Source: Alnus glutinosa
Lineage: Eukaryota > Streptophyta > Magnoliopsida > Fagales > Betulaceae
Length of the DNA stretch: 64,000 nt
Assembly (NCBI RefSeq): GCF_958979055.1
Contig: NC_084894.1
Location: 26,000,116 to 26,064,115, forward strand
Direction of reading: 5' to 3'
Part shown: positions 45,750-56,316 of the stretch, one piece after another
Layout: the number at the start of each line of letters is the position of its first letter
Position numbering within the stretch: position 1 is the first letter of the stretch
Translations under genes and position numbers: made by a program
Notes under the pieces: generated by a model
The model's database searches: none
Seen by the model: the letters and a program-made list of their open reading frames with translations, nothing else
Told to the model about the DNA's origin: nothing

Positions 45750-46598
45750 CTAACCTTCAATTTCTTCTCCTTCATCCTCTTCATACTCATCCTCGGTCTC
45801 GCCCTCATACCCATCAACCCCATACCTTTCATTCAAATAGTCCACCGCAGCCCGAGTCAGCACCACCTTATCCGCATTCAAAATGTCGAACAAGTTCAAC
45901 GTCCTCGGCGTCAACATCTTCAGCGTCCCGATATTCCGGCTAGAAAGCCTCACATTGTCCGATATTTCGGTCATCAAGAACATCGACTTCTCTTTCGGGT
46001 CGACCCCCCACCTCTTCAACGCCTCAATAAACTCCTTCGTCCTCGGCTTCTCAAACCTGTCCCTAAAATCCTCCACCACGATCGTGTTAACTGCAGCGCT
46101 CGCCATTGCTGTCGATATCGCCAGCCTCTTCTCTTTCCGATTGATCTTAATGGACCAGTCTCTTGGCTTGGGCCCGAACACCACACCCCCACCGGGCCGA
46201 AGCGGGGTCCTTATGGACCCCTGGCGGGCCCGGCCCGTCTTCTTCTGTGGGTAGGGCTTCCTGCCGCCGCCTCTAACCTCAGCGCGGGTGAGCGTGGAGG
46301 CGGTACCGCGGCGCTTGTTCTGGAGGTCTGTAATGATGGCTCGGTGAACGACGGCGCGCGCGGTTTCGGGTGGGGCCGACTTGAGGTCGAGCTGGGTCTC
46401 GCTTATTTTCTCGCCGGTGAATGAGAGAACTGGAAGGGTGGCGAGCTGGGAGGTGAGCGAGAGGGGTTTCACCGTTGGGGTTTTAAGCGAATTGGGCCTG
46501 AAGATTGAAGAAGAGAGCTTTGGGGTTTGGTTTGAGGAGGTGAGGAAGATTGAGGAGGAGAAGAATGAAAGAGATGGTGGTGTTGTGGAGGTCGCCAT
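45750..46598 (-). CDS. 50S ribosomal protein L4, chloroplastic (uL4c)
   Basis: Component of the plastid ribosome large subunit that contacts 23S rRNA and lines the exit tunnel. The 282-residue product has a Ser/Thr-rich N-terminus of about 50 residues that looks like a plastid transit peptide. The L4 domain follows, with RAVVHRAIITDLQNKRRGTASTLTR, the basic loop GGGRKPYPQKKTGRARQGS, and NIGTLKMLTPRTLNLFDILNADKVVLT near the end; the acidic C-terminus is typical of plant plastid L4. Start at MATSTTPP. The length matches Arabidopsis RPL4 as I recall it. The last codons read ...GAAG-GTTAG, which could also be a splice donor, so a further 3' exon is possible. Confidence 0.95.
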   Translation of the reverse strand: MATSTTPPSLSFFSSSIFLTSSNQTPKLSSSIFRPNSLKTPTVKPLSLTSQLATLPVLSFTGEKISETQLDLKSAPPETARAVVHRAIITDLQNKRRGTASTLTRAEVRGGGRKPYPQKKTGRARQGSIRTPLRPGGGVVFGPKPRDWSIKINRKEKRLAISTAMASAAVNTIVVEDFRDRFEKPRTKEFIEALKRWGVDPKEKSMFLMTEISDNVRLSSRNIGTLKMLTPRTLNLFDILNADKVVLTRAAVDYLNERYGVDGYEGETEDEYEEDEGEEIEG

Positions 46599-46758
46599 TT
46601 TTCAAAGCTTTGTGCTTTGTGTGTGAGCGACAGAGAGAGTGGACCGTGGGATTGTTATCCAGTAGCCTATCCTGGACTTTCACACTGATAATAGTACGGA
46701 AAATCGGTTCTACTCTGTGGAGTATATATTTTGCTCAAATTTCTTAGGTTAGAATTCT

Positions 46759-47542
46759 TAAAATTTAAGGCTAAATATGTTTCAACCATGTGTTTTAAGG
46801 CCTTTATTTTTTGTTTGATGAAGTGCATTTCATAAAAAAAAAAAAAAAAAAAATTAATAGAAGTCTGTATTAACACTTTTTAGAAGCCGACATCTGTTCT
46901 ATGCATTAAAAATATTAAAATAATAAAATAATAAAACTAAAAAAATATAGAAGTATTAAAAAATAAAAAATAGAGAAAGGATGGCTATAGCCGGTTTGGA
47001 GGTGATTGAACCACCCTTATGGCCTTTGGAGGTGGTTCAGTCATCCCAAAAAGAAAATGAGAGTGGGTTCGGCCACCATCCGGTTTGGGAGTAGATTCGG
47101 CCATCCCAAATCACCCAGTTTAGGGGTGGCCGAAACCACCCTCAAAAGCCTTAGGGTTGGTTCGGCCACCCCATTCGAGTGGAAACATGTTACATGCACA
47201 TCACTTGTACATCACTTTTTTAAATTAATTATTGGATTTGTAAGACTCACATGTGTTATACATCACCTCCTCTATTTTTTTCTTCTTTTTTTTTTTTAAT
47301 GCTTTTATTTTATTATTATTATTTTTTTTAATGCATAAGACATGTGTCAGCTTCTGAGAGGTGTTGACATGAACTTTCGTCAATTTTTTTATGAAAATTT
47401 AGACGGAGGTACCATTTTTATCTTTAACCATAAATAAGATACCAAATTAAAGTACTATCTACGATAATAAATGAACTATAGTGGGGCAAAATATAAAGGC
47501 ATTAAACCATAAGGGCAAAAACATATTCATCCCTAAAATTTA
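46759..47542. mobile_element. 766-bp Mutator-like MITE with 9-bp target duplication
   Basis: The element is 46,768-47,533, flanked by TAAAATTTA (46,759-46,767 and 47,534-47,542). Its ends (aggctaaatatgtttcaacc and, in complement, gggatgaatatgttttt) are imperfect inverted repeats of about 45 bp. The core has repeated ggttcggccacc and gtggccgaaaccacc motifs, like the GC-rich core of the element at 33,954. It sits about 170 bp upstream of the RPL4 start. Confidence 0.8.
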
Positions 47543-47970
47543 GTTATTAGATTGATAATTTTGTCATATCAATATATTTTTTCTTCTTAAAAGACTAGGG
47601 TTTCTATTTTTTTTTTTAAAAATCAAATCAAATCGAAAAAAAAAATAAAATTAAGCGTCTTGGAACTTATAGTAAAGGCTTTCCCTTTTGCCTTTTTCCA
47701 TGTTTGAATAGTAATAATAATAATTTTTTTTTTTTTTTAAAAAAAAAAAAGCCTTTCAAGGTTATAATTGGGTATTTGGGTGTAAGGAACTGGAATTTCC
47801 TCATCAACAATTAATCCAAAGGAAAGGAGGATCCTTTATTTTCACTTAAAGGCAGGAGAATCTTAATTTTGTTTAAACATTCCTCTTTAGAAATATTTTT
47901 AAAGTAAAAATAATAAAAGAAAAGATGCAATGCTCTCCTCCTCTTTTTTTTTTTTTTTTTTTAGAGCCTC
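47543..47970. other. AT-rich intergenic stretch, nothing recognised
   Basis: Poly-T and poly-A runs (about 47,605, 47,727-47,750 and 47,943-47,962). No open frame or repeat is supported. Confidence 0.6.
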
Positions 47971-47971
47971 T

Positions 47972-48862
47972 TCTATACGGTAGTGGCAAAAAAGAGGGGG
48001 TTTATGCCTACTAATAATCACTTGACATATCAGCTAAAAGCAAAAAAATGCTAAAAAATAAATTTTGGTGAAGTGGACAATCCCTCTCACAACTTCAGAG
48101 TACCACCATTCCAAAACAAAAGAAAAACTCCACTGCACGTCCGCCCAACGTCCGCCCATCCGCCGTCTGCCTGTCAGCCGGTCCGCCGATCCACCCCTAA
48201 TCCGCCCCAAATCACCGCACGTCTGCCTGGACTGAAAAAAAAATATGAAAAAAAAAACTGAAGCTCATCAACCCAACCCGTCAGCCGACTGCCTCTTCCC
48301 CATCGCCGGACGGCCGGTCCTCCAGCCACAACGATTCGGTCACAGAGATCCGACAACCACAGACGAGCCTCCAGATCCTCTTCCCCGTGACCTCCCGACA
48401 CTATCGACAAAGACTCGGCCACAGATACAAACTGAGCCTCCTCCTCTCCCGGGATCTCTCCCTTTTGCCGACCGTTCTTCCCTCTCGCCCTTCTGGTGGT
48501 GTTCGGTGATCATATCTGGTCGGTGATCACATCTGATCCGATGATTTGGTGCTCTCGGCATTCTGGTTCAATCAAAGATGGTGAACGACGATGTGGTCGG
48601 GGTCGAACTTGGGTCGGCCATGTGGTGGCGCGGCTTCCATGGGCTACGCTGGTTTGGTTGTCGGGGTCGGGGTCAGTGGTCGGTGGTTGGAGCTGGGTTT
48701 CCATCTCTCATCTCTATTCCTCGATCTCTTCTCTTCATTTCACTACAGAGAGAGAAAAAAAATCGAGTGTTTTGCTTCTATGTGATTTTCTTGTTCCAGG
48801 CTTACGTGTCAATTTTTCATTGGCGGGCAAACAAAGCCTACTTTCTGCCACAGCCGAATTAA
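47972..48862. mobile_element. Probable non-autonomous DNA transposon with GC-rich filler
   Basis: The left end (tatacggtagtggcaaaaaag) and the complement of the right end (aattcggctgtggcagaaag) pair over about 50 imperfect bases. The interior (48,130-48,700) is far richer in GC than the surroundings and gives overlapping open frames in several phases on both strands, a composition effect. It may carry captured gene fragments, but I recognise none. Ends are approximate and no target duplication is clear. Confidence 0.5.
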
Positions 48863-49152
48863 AGTTATTCTCTTTACATTTTTATCGTAACAAATTTTAA
48901 TGTATTTTAATAAGATAGAATTCTTTAAATTATATTCATTATTTTTAAATTAAAAAACTAACATTTAAAGTATTTATCTTGATTAATTATTATTATTATT
49001 AATTAATTACGACGTTAGTGATAATTCTACTTTACCATCGACCTTACCTAGAACTTCGTCTATTTTTCCTCTCCACACCTAATATTTCACGCACCACTCC
49101 CGGCGCACGGTAGCAACAACCACCACCGTCCCTTCCAAACTTACCACAACCA
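48863..49152. promoter_or_regulatory. Probable promoter and 5' leader of the C2-domain gene
   Basis: AT-rich to about 49,020, then a C-rich stretch directly before the ATG at 49,153 (accaccaccgtccc). No clear TATA box. Confidence 0.35.
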
Positions 49153-49890
49153 ATGGCGTCGTCGAACTCGACCCCTCTCGACCTCGAAATCACAGTAGTC
49201 TCCGCCAAGCATCTGAAGAACGTGAACTGGCGCAACGGCGACCTCAAGCCCTACGCCACCGTCTACCTCGATCCGGGCCACCGCCTCGCAACCCGATCGG
49301 ACGACTCGGGATCCACCCGGCCCGTATGGAACGAGCGGTTAACGCTTCCACTCACGCGCCTGCTTCGCGACTCCCTCCTCACGCTCGAGATCTTCCACTC
49401 CAGACCCTCCGAAACTCCAAAACCGCTAGTCGGTGCCCTCCGTGTCCCGCTCGGCAACCTCGTTGGCGACCCTAAGGAGTCAACTCGCCCGATTCACACC
49501 CTCGAGCTTTGTCGCCCTTCGGGCCGGCCTCAGGGTAAGGTCCGGTTAACGCTCGCCCTGCGTGAGCGCCACGTTCCGCCTCCAGATTACCAGATTGCCC
49601 CGCGGAACAACCATTATTACTCTTCTGCTCCTCAATGCTCCTCTGGCCACTATTCTCTGCCACCGCCTTGGCCATACTTGAACCGAGCGTCCAGTAGCGT
49701 AGCATCAGGTGGCCCATCGGCGCCCGTTGATTTTTCTTCATCGAGCGACCACAATCCGCCGCCGGCTCAGCCGTATCTGGCGTCCAATTACAGCGCTCCA
49801 GGTGGGCCATCAGCTCCCGTCGATTTCACGCGGTACGATCACGAGTCGGCAGCGAGGGACAGATACGGTAGTTATCGCCGTGATTACTGA
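49153..49890 (+). CDS. C2-domain protein (SRC2-like, calcium-dependent lipid-binding family)
   Basis: 245 residues, single exon. A C2 domain fills about residues 8-140: LDLEITVVSAKHLKNVNW, KPYATVYLDP, RPVWNERLTLPL, LLTLEIFHS and KPLVGALRVPLGNL, then GKVRLTLALRE. C2 domains bind membranes, often with calcium; here some usual aspartates of the calcium loops are missing or replaced, so calcium dependence is uncertain. The tail (about 150-245) is rich in Pro, Ser, Tyr and Gly and includes a near-repeat GGPSAPVDF, as in SRC2-type proteins. The start ATG follows a CA-rich leader. The coding part is GC-rich against its surroundings, as in RPL4. Confidence 0.9.
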   Translation: MASSNSTPLDLEITVVSAKHLKNVNWRNGDLKPYATVYLDPGHRLATRSDDSGSTRPVWNERLTLPLTRLLRDSLLTLEIFHSRPSETPKPLVGALRVPLGNLVGDPKESTRPIHTLELCRPSGRPQGKVRLTLALRERHVPPPDYQIAPRNNHYYSSAPQCSSGHYSLPPPWPYLNRASSSVASGGPSAPVDFSSSSDHNPPPAQPYLASNYSAPGGPSAPVDFTRYDHESAARDRYGSYRRDY

Positions 49891-50478
49891 GCACGGAAGG
49901 TGAAATTTATGTGATTGATTCATCCGAAAATTTAACAAATTTATGTGATTTCTATGACCAAAAGATTATTGCAATTATCGTGTGATTGCTGAACCAAATT
50001 AAGGTCTTTACCTCTAGAAAGTATAATTGTATATATATGTTTAAACAATAGAAGAGAAGTTTGGATTTTGATTGAGGAAATGGCATTGGTGAATTTTTCC
50101 TGTTCTATAGGTGTTTGGCACGTCACTCGTTGAATTGTTTCTAGTTTACCTCGTAAGAAATGTTCATACCTTGCTGATTTAGAACATTGGTTGCTCTGTG
50201 TTTAGGAATGATTCTTATTATTGAGAGTAAACACTGTGATGGGTTTGAATCCAAAGATGTTATATTAATCTCAAACCATTGTAAAAATGTTCACACAGTA
50301 GTGCCGTTGTTATTCATTGGCTCCATCAATATTATATTAACGACTTATTATTGCTATTATTGCTCGAGAGTGGGTATGTGATATGGGATCAGAAAGAACT
50401 CTTTTGGTGTGTTAGCCGATTGGTATATTGTCTTTGGGAGTTATACCTTGTGTGCTGGAGGAATCTGATAATACAAGA
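49891..50478. other. 3' flank of the C2 gene, nothing recognised
   Basis: Ordinary intergenic sequence, with a probable 3' untranslated region first. No structure stands out. Confidence 0.5.
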
Positions 50479-50808
50479 CTACAAGTGCGTTTGGCACTAT
50501 GATTTCGCAGACCAAAAGTGTAATTTTAAACCATATCGCATAAAATGTATAGTTTGAGAGTGCGTTTTTAAAAAATTTGCGATTTGAAAATGCATAAAAA
50601 TTTGCGTTTTCAAATTGCAAGCAGAGGGGTATGTTTTAAAACATACAATTTTGAAGGTTAAACTATGATTTTAAAAGCCAAACTGGGATTTTACCAAATA
50701 GTTATTTGTGTTTTTAAAAATCGTGTTGTTTTCAAATCGCACGTTTTAAAATCATTATATTTAAATTGAACGTTTTGAAAACGCAAATCCAAACAGACCC
50801 TACAAGTG
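50479..50808. mobile_element. 312-bp MITE with 9-bp target duplication
   Basis: The element is 50,488-50,799, flanked by CTACAAGTG (50,479-50,487 and 50,800-50,808). The left end cgtttggcac and the complement of the right end (ggtctgtttggatttgcg) form a weak inverted repeat. The inner sequence has many gcgattt/aaatcgc and gcgttttc/gaaaacgc pairs. The target size suggests the Mutator group. Confidence 0.75.
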
Positions 50809-50809
50809 G

Positions 50810-50811
<2 letters not shown>

Positions 50812-50854
<43 letters not shown>
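50812..50854. repeat. Poly-T tract
   Basis: About 40 T in a row, just right of the MITE. It could be a poly-A tail seen from the other strand, but nothing retrotransposon-like is recognised beside it. Confidence 0.9.
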
Positions 50855-50855
<1 letters not shown>

Positions 50856-52481
50856 GTTTTTTTTTCTTCATCTAATAAGTTTGAAATCTGGCATGTCAAC
50901 CCTTAGCTTGTTTTGTAGTGATGTTAGGTTTACAAGAAAAATTTTCTAACTTGCTGCTTTGAGTATTATGATGAGAAGAATTCAACTTTGCTTCTTAGGT
51001 TGTTTTGGTTGTTGGTGCGTGGTGGTGGCTGGATGATCTCTTACAAGGTAGCCAGCCATATGTAGAGCTTTACTGGGACACTTAATTTTATAACCTAAGT
51101 GTCTTTATTGCTTTTGTGAGTGCAACTGGTATTTATGTGTTGCTAGAGTGTGGTCACAACTTTGCTTCTTGGCTAGGCCGCAATTAGCTTTGATTGTTTT
51201 CATAATGAAGCGTAGGCATTGTAGTGTTTGTCTACTCCAGCAATTTTGAATGTAATAATTCTGCTAACAGTCTTCATTATAGATCAAATGTTTCAAGTCT
51301 GCTGATTGGCTGATATGTGAGATTCTTGTTGCCCCAGATGGTTGAGTAGGTGAAATGTGGGAATCTTCAACTGCTAGATTCATTGAAAGAAATTTGTTGT
51401 GGCATTTATGTGATACATGATTCATGCGTTTGGATATTCACATCTTTTTTTGAGTGGTTACACTGAGCATTATGTATACTCTACACAATAATTTTTGGCC
51501 TTTTTGGGTAATTTTGTGACAAATGAACGGTGGTACAAGTTGAAGAAAGATGATTGTAGGTGTGAGCAGATTTGACTTACCTTAGACTAATGAAGGAAAG
51601 GTGTAAGAGATTTTCTAATTTATTGATGCAACGGCTTTTAACAGGGTTGCTCTACCATGATTTCCTTTGGTTGACTGCCAACTGCTATGAATTATAATGC
51701 TGGTGATAATCTTGGGAAGGCAGAGACTGGCGTTAAGCGCGATGGCATGCACAAATTGATGTCTAAAGTATAATTAAAGCAGCCACAGAAGGGAGAGATT
51801 GGAGCTTTAGCTTCTGCAATTGTGGTGAGATATAGATTAAGGGGGTGACTTTCTACTAGTTTAGCTGGTAAACAGGACTTGGAATTTAATTCTGCCTAAA
51901 CCAAGCTATTAACTCGTAAAAGGGTTGATTATAAGATTAAGTAGGCATACTTAAAAGAGGATAAAGAGCGAAGATGATATCAGCTGAGTGCGTGCATGTG
52001 GTTCGAAAGGAGATTGGATTAATCGAAGTAGGAGTTTGTTATGTAAGAATAGCTTTCCTTGCTTCAATGTTTCAAGCCTCGCAATCAATTTCTTCACGCA
52101 ATGTCTTGATTTGTGATGGTCTTTGGGCATGTTTGTTAACGTATATTGGAGGTGTTTTTTTGTCTGAAAAAGTGTTCTGACCTAATTTATAGGTGAAAAC
52201 AACTTTGAGTGCTTTGTGTTTGTGTTATTTGTTAATGTTTTGGTTTTGATTATTGAAAACAAAAGACATAAGAATAGAATCTTAACAAATGAAACCAAGG
52301 TTTCAGAATATCTTTGTTGTGCAAAGTTTTAAGTTCCTTAGAGAAAGATCAATGATTGGTGATCACAAAGAAAGAGTTTGAGGATCCCAGTCCAGATGAT
52401 ACGAGATTGGATTTACTTCAGGAGTCTTTAACCTTGTCCCCTGATTTTCACGTGCTCAGATTAGTGTTCTCTAATTAGTAC

Positions 52482-52542
<61 letters not shown>

Positions 52543-52894
52543 ATGAAGATTCACATGACACTATGGATGATACCCCCGGCTAACAGAGTTCTAGGAGGAA
52601 GTTCTTTTTTAAACTCGGTTTATAAATTTGATATGTTTTTTAAGGGATAAGCTAGGTTGAAGAAATTTTTTCAATTCAATTTTGGGAAAGTTTTGTCCAC
52701 TCCATTTTTAAGTCCCCAAATGTGCTTCTTTGCCATTTTTAAATTCTCGCCGTATTTTTGAGGATAGTGTGACAAACGTGTTCTTTTTATTTTTTATTTT
52801 TTTATTTTATCTCTTTTGAATTGGGTTCTTGTTAATATTCCTAACTTTGTCCCCATAAATTTGGTTGATTTAATTAGCTTTTTACAAATTTTTT
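50855..52894. other. Intergenic stretch without recognised genes
   Basis: Contains a (TA)n tract of about 50 bases (about 52,487-52,538) and scattered short open frames that look like chance. No promoter, RNA gene or repeat is supported. Confidence 0.5.
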
Positions 52895-53445
52895 TTTTTT
52901 TTTGAACAAACATTTCAATCTTCATTAAAAAAAAAACTGATCACAAACATTAGGATTTAGAGACAACTTGTTCCCTAATTACAATACCAAAGATACTCTT
53001 AGGAATATCCTCTAACCAAACTGAGTCTACATTATTTGCTACTGCTTCATTAGCAAGAACACGCGCAGGAAAGTTACATTCTCTTGGTACAAAAACTATA
53101 CTTGAAGTACTTAAGCCTTGTAACTCCTGTTGGATGCTTTCGATAAAATGGCCAATCCGGGAAAGATGAGGAGGATCCGAATTAGCTTCTCTAACAATCT
53201 ACAGTGCATCTCCTTCAAGAATAACATCATAAAACCCCACTTCTTTGCTAAAAGTTACTGCATAGAGAATGGTCATAGCCTCAACAGCCTTAGGATCGGC
53301 CCACACCTTTTAAGTCACACTTCTAGCTCTCAAAAAATTTCCTCCACTGTCCTGGGCTATAATCCCCACACCTAAGTACTTTGCATTAATATTAACTGAA
53401 GCATCCCAATTTACCTTTATTATATACTTTCAAGGGGGGCTTTTC
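52895..53445 (-). pseudogene. LINE-type RNase H domain remnant
   Basis: On the minus strand the sequence reads a VNWDASVNINAKYLGVGIIAQDSGG segment, then VWADPKAVEAMTILYAV and VFVPRECNFPARVLANEAV, the typical order of the plant RVT_3 RNase H domain (NWDAS, DP.A.EA, R..N..A). At least two in-frame stops interrupt it. A poly-A tail, seen as poly-T at about 52,889-52,903, ends it on the left. So it is a 5'-truncated, dead non-LTR element. Confidence 0.8.
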
Positions 53446-53509
53446 ACATTTTGGATTTGCTCATCAGATCACTCTCCTCAGCCATGGTATGACGGTACTC
53501 TCCATATAT

Positions 53510-53745
53510 TGGAGGATTTGATTTAATCCTCATTAATTGTAATTGATTATAATCAAATCAAATTTGAATACATTCAATTTTGATTTGATTATATTCTCTC
53601 TACATACTATTTTGTATTCTCTCTATATTCTTATAAATAGGGATTATTTGTATTGTAAATAATCAAGGAATAAGAGCAACAATGTAACCTTTTGGGCTTT
53701 ACCTTGTAGACATAGGTCATAAACCGAATCACATAAAATCTCGGG
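53510..53745 (+). mobile_element. Possible LTR fragment
   Basis: The order ttataaataggga, ttgtattgtaaataatcaagg, aataagagcaacaatgtaacc resembles the promoter and downstream part of plant Copia LTRs. No primer site or coding part follows; the plastid insertion begins instead. Confidence 0.35.
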
Positions 53746-53748
53746 ATA

Positions 53749-53908
53749 TTTCTCTTTCTAACCATACAATTACTAGTACGCCTATTGTGATTCCCAATAC
53801 AAGAATCAAAATAGGAACAAGCATCCATAGAATTTCATAGACCTCTTTTAAAGATTCCACTCTGTAAAAAGAATGGATATCTTGTATTTCCGTTGTATCA
53901 ATTATCAT
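53749..53908 (-). pseudogene. ndhA fragment (NADH dehydrogenase-like subunit 1), plastid-derived
   Basis: From the ATG at 53,908 the frame reads [14 protein letters not shown] and then [20 protein letters not shown] and WLEREIS, the first membrane segment of NdhA. After EIS the homology ends. There are no plastid regulatory elements here that could work in the nucleus. Confidence 0.92.
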
Positions 53909-53909
53909 T

Positions 53910-54022
53910 TCAACGATCAACTTCTCCCATAATGATATCTATGCTACCTAGTATTGTCATAATATCAGCCAATTTCATTCTTTTAACTAACTGAGGAAGA
54001 ATTTGCAAATTGATAAAACCCT
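53910..54022 (-). pseudogene. ndhH 3'-end fragment (NADH dehydrogenase-like subunit H), plastid-derived
   Basis: The frame encodes [35 protein letters not shown] and a stop at 53,910-53,912, the conserved C-terminus of NdhH. The upstream part is missing. Confidence 0.9.
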
Positions 54023-54519
54023 TCTCTTTTTATGTTGTTCCTCATTATTTTATTTTAGCTTTATGCTTTATTTCACCTCAAAGACCAAATAGTTCCTCCT
54101 TAACCATATTCTGCGTGCAATAGCTGCCAATAGGTCCAAATCATCCTTGCTGAAACGTCTCATTCAGTGCTCAAAAAACAACAAAAAATTTGCCCCTTCA
54201 CCACTACATTTCTGAAAACAAGATAAACTTCCACCACACATCCTTTTCTTCTTCTTCTTTTTTCAATAAAATTTGAATTATTTAAAAAAAAAAAAATGTT
54301 TCTTTGCCAATTCATTTTTTTTTGCTAAGGACTTGACCTTTCTATGGCAACCGACACATTTTTTTTTTTTTTTGAAACTATATTTACTCTCTCTAACTTC
54401 TATCATATTACAATATCTTTTTAATATTTTAATTTTTCCCAACTTACTATTGGGGTTGCAATGATTCATTTTCACGATAAAAATTGTAAAAACACTATAC
54501 ATAAATTGAAAATTCCGGG

Positions 54520-54560
<41 letters not shown>

Positions 54561-55462
54561 CAAAAATTTCAGAAAAAAAAAATAGAAAAAAGCAACAAAA
54601 AAAAAAAAAAAAGCAAAAAGAGGATATTTTTCTCATTTTAGCATGCCAAAGGAAGGCATTGCAATCTCAATGTTAGATTGGGAACATTACAAACATAGAA
54701 ACATTAGGAGACATTGTAAAGAGAGTGATAATTATAGGAGGTAAATATAGTTTCCCAACCAAATTGTAAAAAAAAACTTTTGGATCAACGTCTTCTAGAG
54801 TTTTTAAAATATTCTATTATATAAATTTTTTTATGAATTTATTTAAATTAAATTATTTAGATTGTATCACATCAATACCTATCGTTTTTACTAATTCAGT
54901 ATTCATTGTTCAATATTTATCACATTTTAAAAATAATAAATACTGATATTCAAAGCTTTTTTATTTGAGGCCATCATCAGAGCATCAAATTAAATATACG
55001 AGGTATACAATTTATTTTATTTACAAAGCCCTTTGTATTATTCGAACCTGAAAAGAAAGACGAACAAAAAAAAGAAAGATTTTTTTCCCATCTACATCCA
55101 TGGGGAGGGGAATGTCGCAGAAAGAACAATAAAGGTCAAAAAAATTAAAAATTAAAAATTATATATCGGCCAGACAGGGCCTCCAATCCATTAGGTCTTT
55201 TCTGAAACGGCGAACATTTTGTTCAAACGACGATTGCAAAACCTCGAAAAAGGAAAAATGGAAGAAGAGCCGAAGAGCAACAAAGTGGAAGCAAATTGCT
55301 AAAAGACCCATCTCGGAAAAGAAAAATATTCAAGGCCTGAGATTCGATTTTCGGATTTCAAATGCAAGAAAGGCCAAAACCCAAGAAATTTAGAATTCTT
55401 TGGACTCCTATTTTGCATTCGTGATTCAGAGTCTTCAAGAACTAGACTAGGAGAAATCGAAG
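54023..55462. other. Intergenic, with long poly-A tracts
   Basis: A-rich tract at about 54,519-54,560 and more A runs to 54,612. The rest is AT-rich without recognised features up to the promoter region of the next gene. A C-free GA-rich stretch lies just before that gene (about 55,190-55,460). Confidence 0.5.
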
Positions 55463-56316
55463 ATGGCGACCGAGAATACCCGAATCTACCATGAGAGGCA
55501 AAGATTACAGTTCTGCCTTTTACACTCCCTCAACAATCTCTTTCAGGTACCTTTTCCAAACCCATCTTTCTCTCTTTCTCTGCCCTTTACTTTTTCCAAA
55601 GCTTTGTTTGGTCAGTGAGAAAATTCTTGAGCAAAAGAATGAAACGATTATTTGGAACCCAAGAAATTTGATTCTGGTTCATTTGAGACGGGTTTTTATT
55701 TATAGGATTGAATTTTATTCAGTATTATTTTATTTTCACAATTTCTCGTTTTTTTTTTCTTGGGTAAAAAAAGAATGTTTCTTTAACACATCTGTTTAAT
55801 TCGATCTTCTTAATGGGTTTGTTATTAATGCAAAAAAATTACGCCAAACAGCAGAAGGACGCGTTTACTCGTGCTAGCTTGAATGAAATTGCTGAGAAAC
55901 TTGTTCTTGATGATCCAAACAAGGAGACCTGGACACCGTTCTCTGTGCTCTTTAAGCCTCATCATAATGCAATGACAGGAAACTATGACATAAATGTTCT
56001 AATTGCGGCCTTAGAAGGGGAAGGAAAGAGTGTAGTTTGGCATGATCGGCGCAATGGAGCGTCTTTGATCAATCTCGATGCCTCCGAGGAATCTTTGATG
56101 GGTATTGTGCTTAATGTGTCGGTTAGAAAGTTTGGTGGGCTATGGAAAAGTAGGCATTGGATTACATTGAAAAAGATTGATGAGGTTTGGTATAATTTGG
56201 ATAGTGATCTTCTTGCTCCTGAGACTTTTAAAGATACTGAAGAAGTAAGGGAATTCTTGGATTACATCATTGATCATGGTGGGGAGGTTTTGCTTGTCAT
56301 GAATGGTAAGCAGTGA
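55463..56316 (+). CDS. Josephin-like deubiquitinase, two exons
   Basis: Cysteine protease of the Josephin (ataxin-3-like) family, which removes ubiquitin. Exon 1 is 55,463-55,546 (28 codons) and ends in a GTACCT donor. Exon 2 is 55,852-56,316, after an acaaacag-type acceptor, and the frame is kept. The 182-residue product has the catalytic Cys at about residue 18 (LQFCLLHSLNNLFQ), the catalytic His in SRHWITLKK and the acidic partner in WYNLDSD. A NEIAEKLVLDD helix and GNYDINVLIAAL lie between, as in plant JOSL. An alternative acceptor three bases later would drop one Gln. The frame open from 55,813 includes intron sequence before exon 2. It lacks the UIM and C-terminal regions of ataxin-3. 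Confidence 0.92.

Larger units (their letters stand above)
53749..54022 (-). mobile_element. Nuclear insertion of plastid DNA (ndhH 3' end and ndhA 5' end)
   Basis: On the minus strand the end of plastid ndhH is followed, two bases before the ndhA ATG, by the start of ndhA, exactly the plastid gene order and spacing. Both are cut, and homology ends abruptly at about 53,749 and 54,022. Nuclear insertions of plastid DNA are common. The piece is about 270 bp and has drifted in places. Confidence 0.92.

Noticed and set aside
48073..48900. Several overlapping open frames on both strands in the GC-rich block
   Set aside because: GC-rich sequence lacks stop codons by chance. All frames are open together and none shows a domain; the block lies within a probable transposon.
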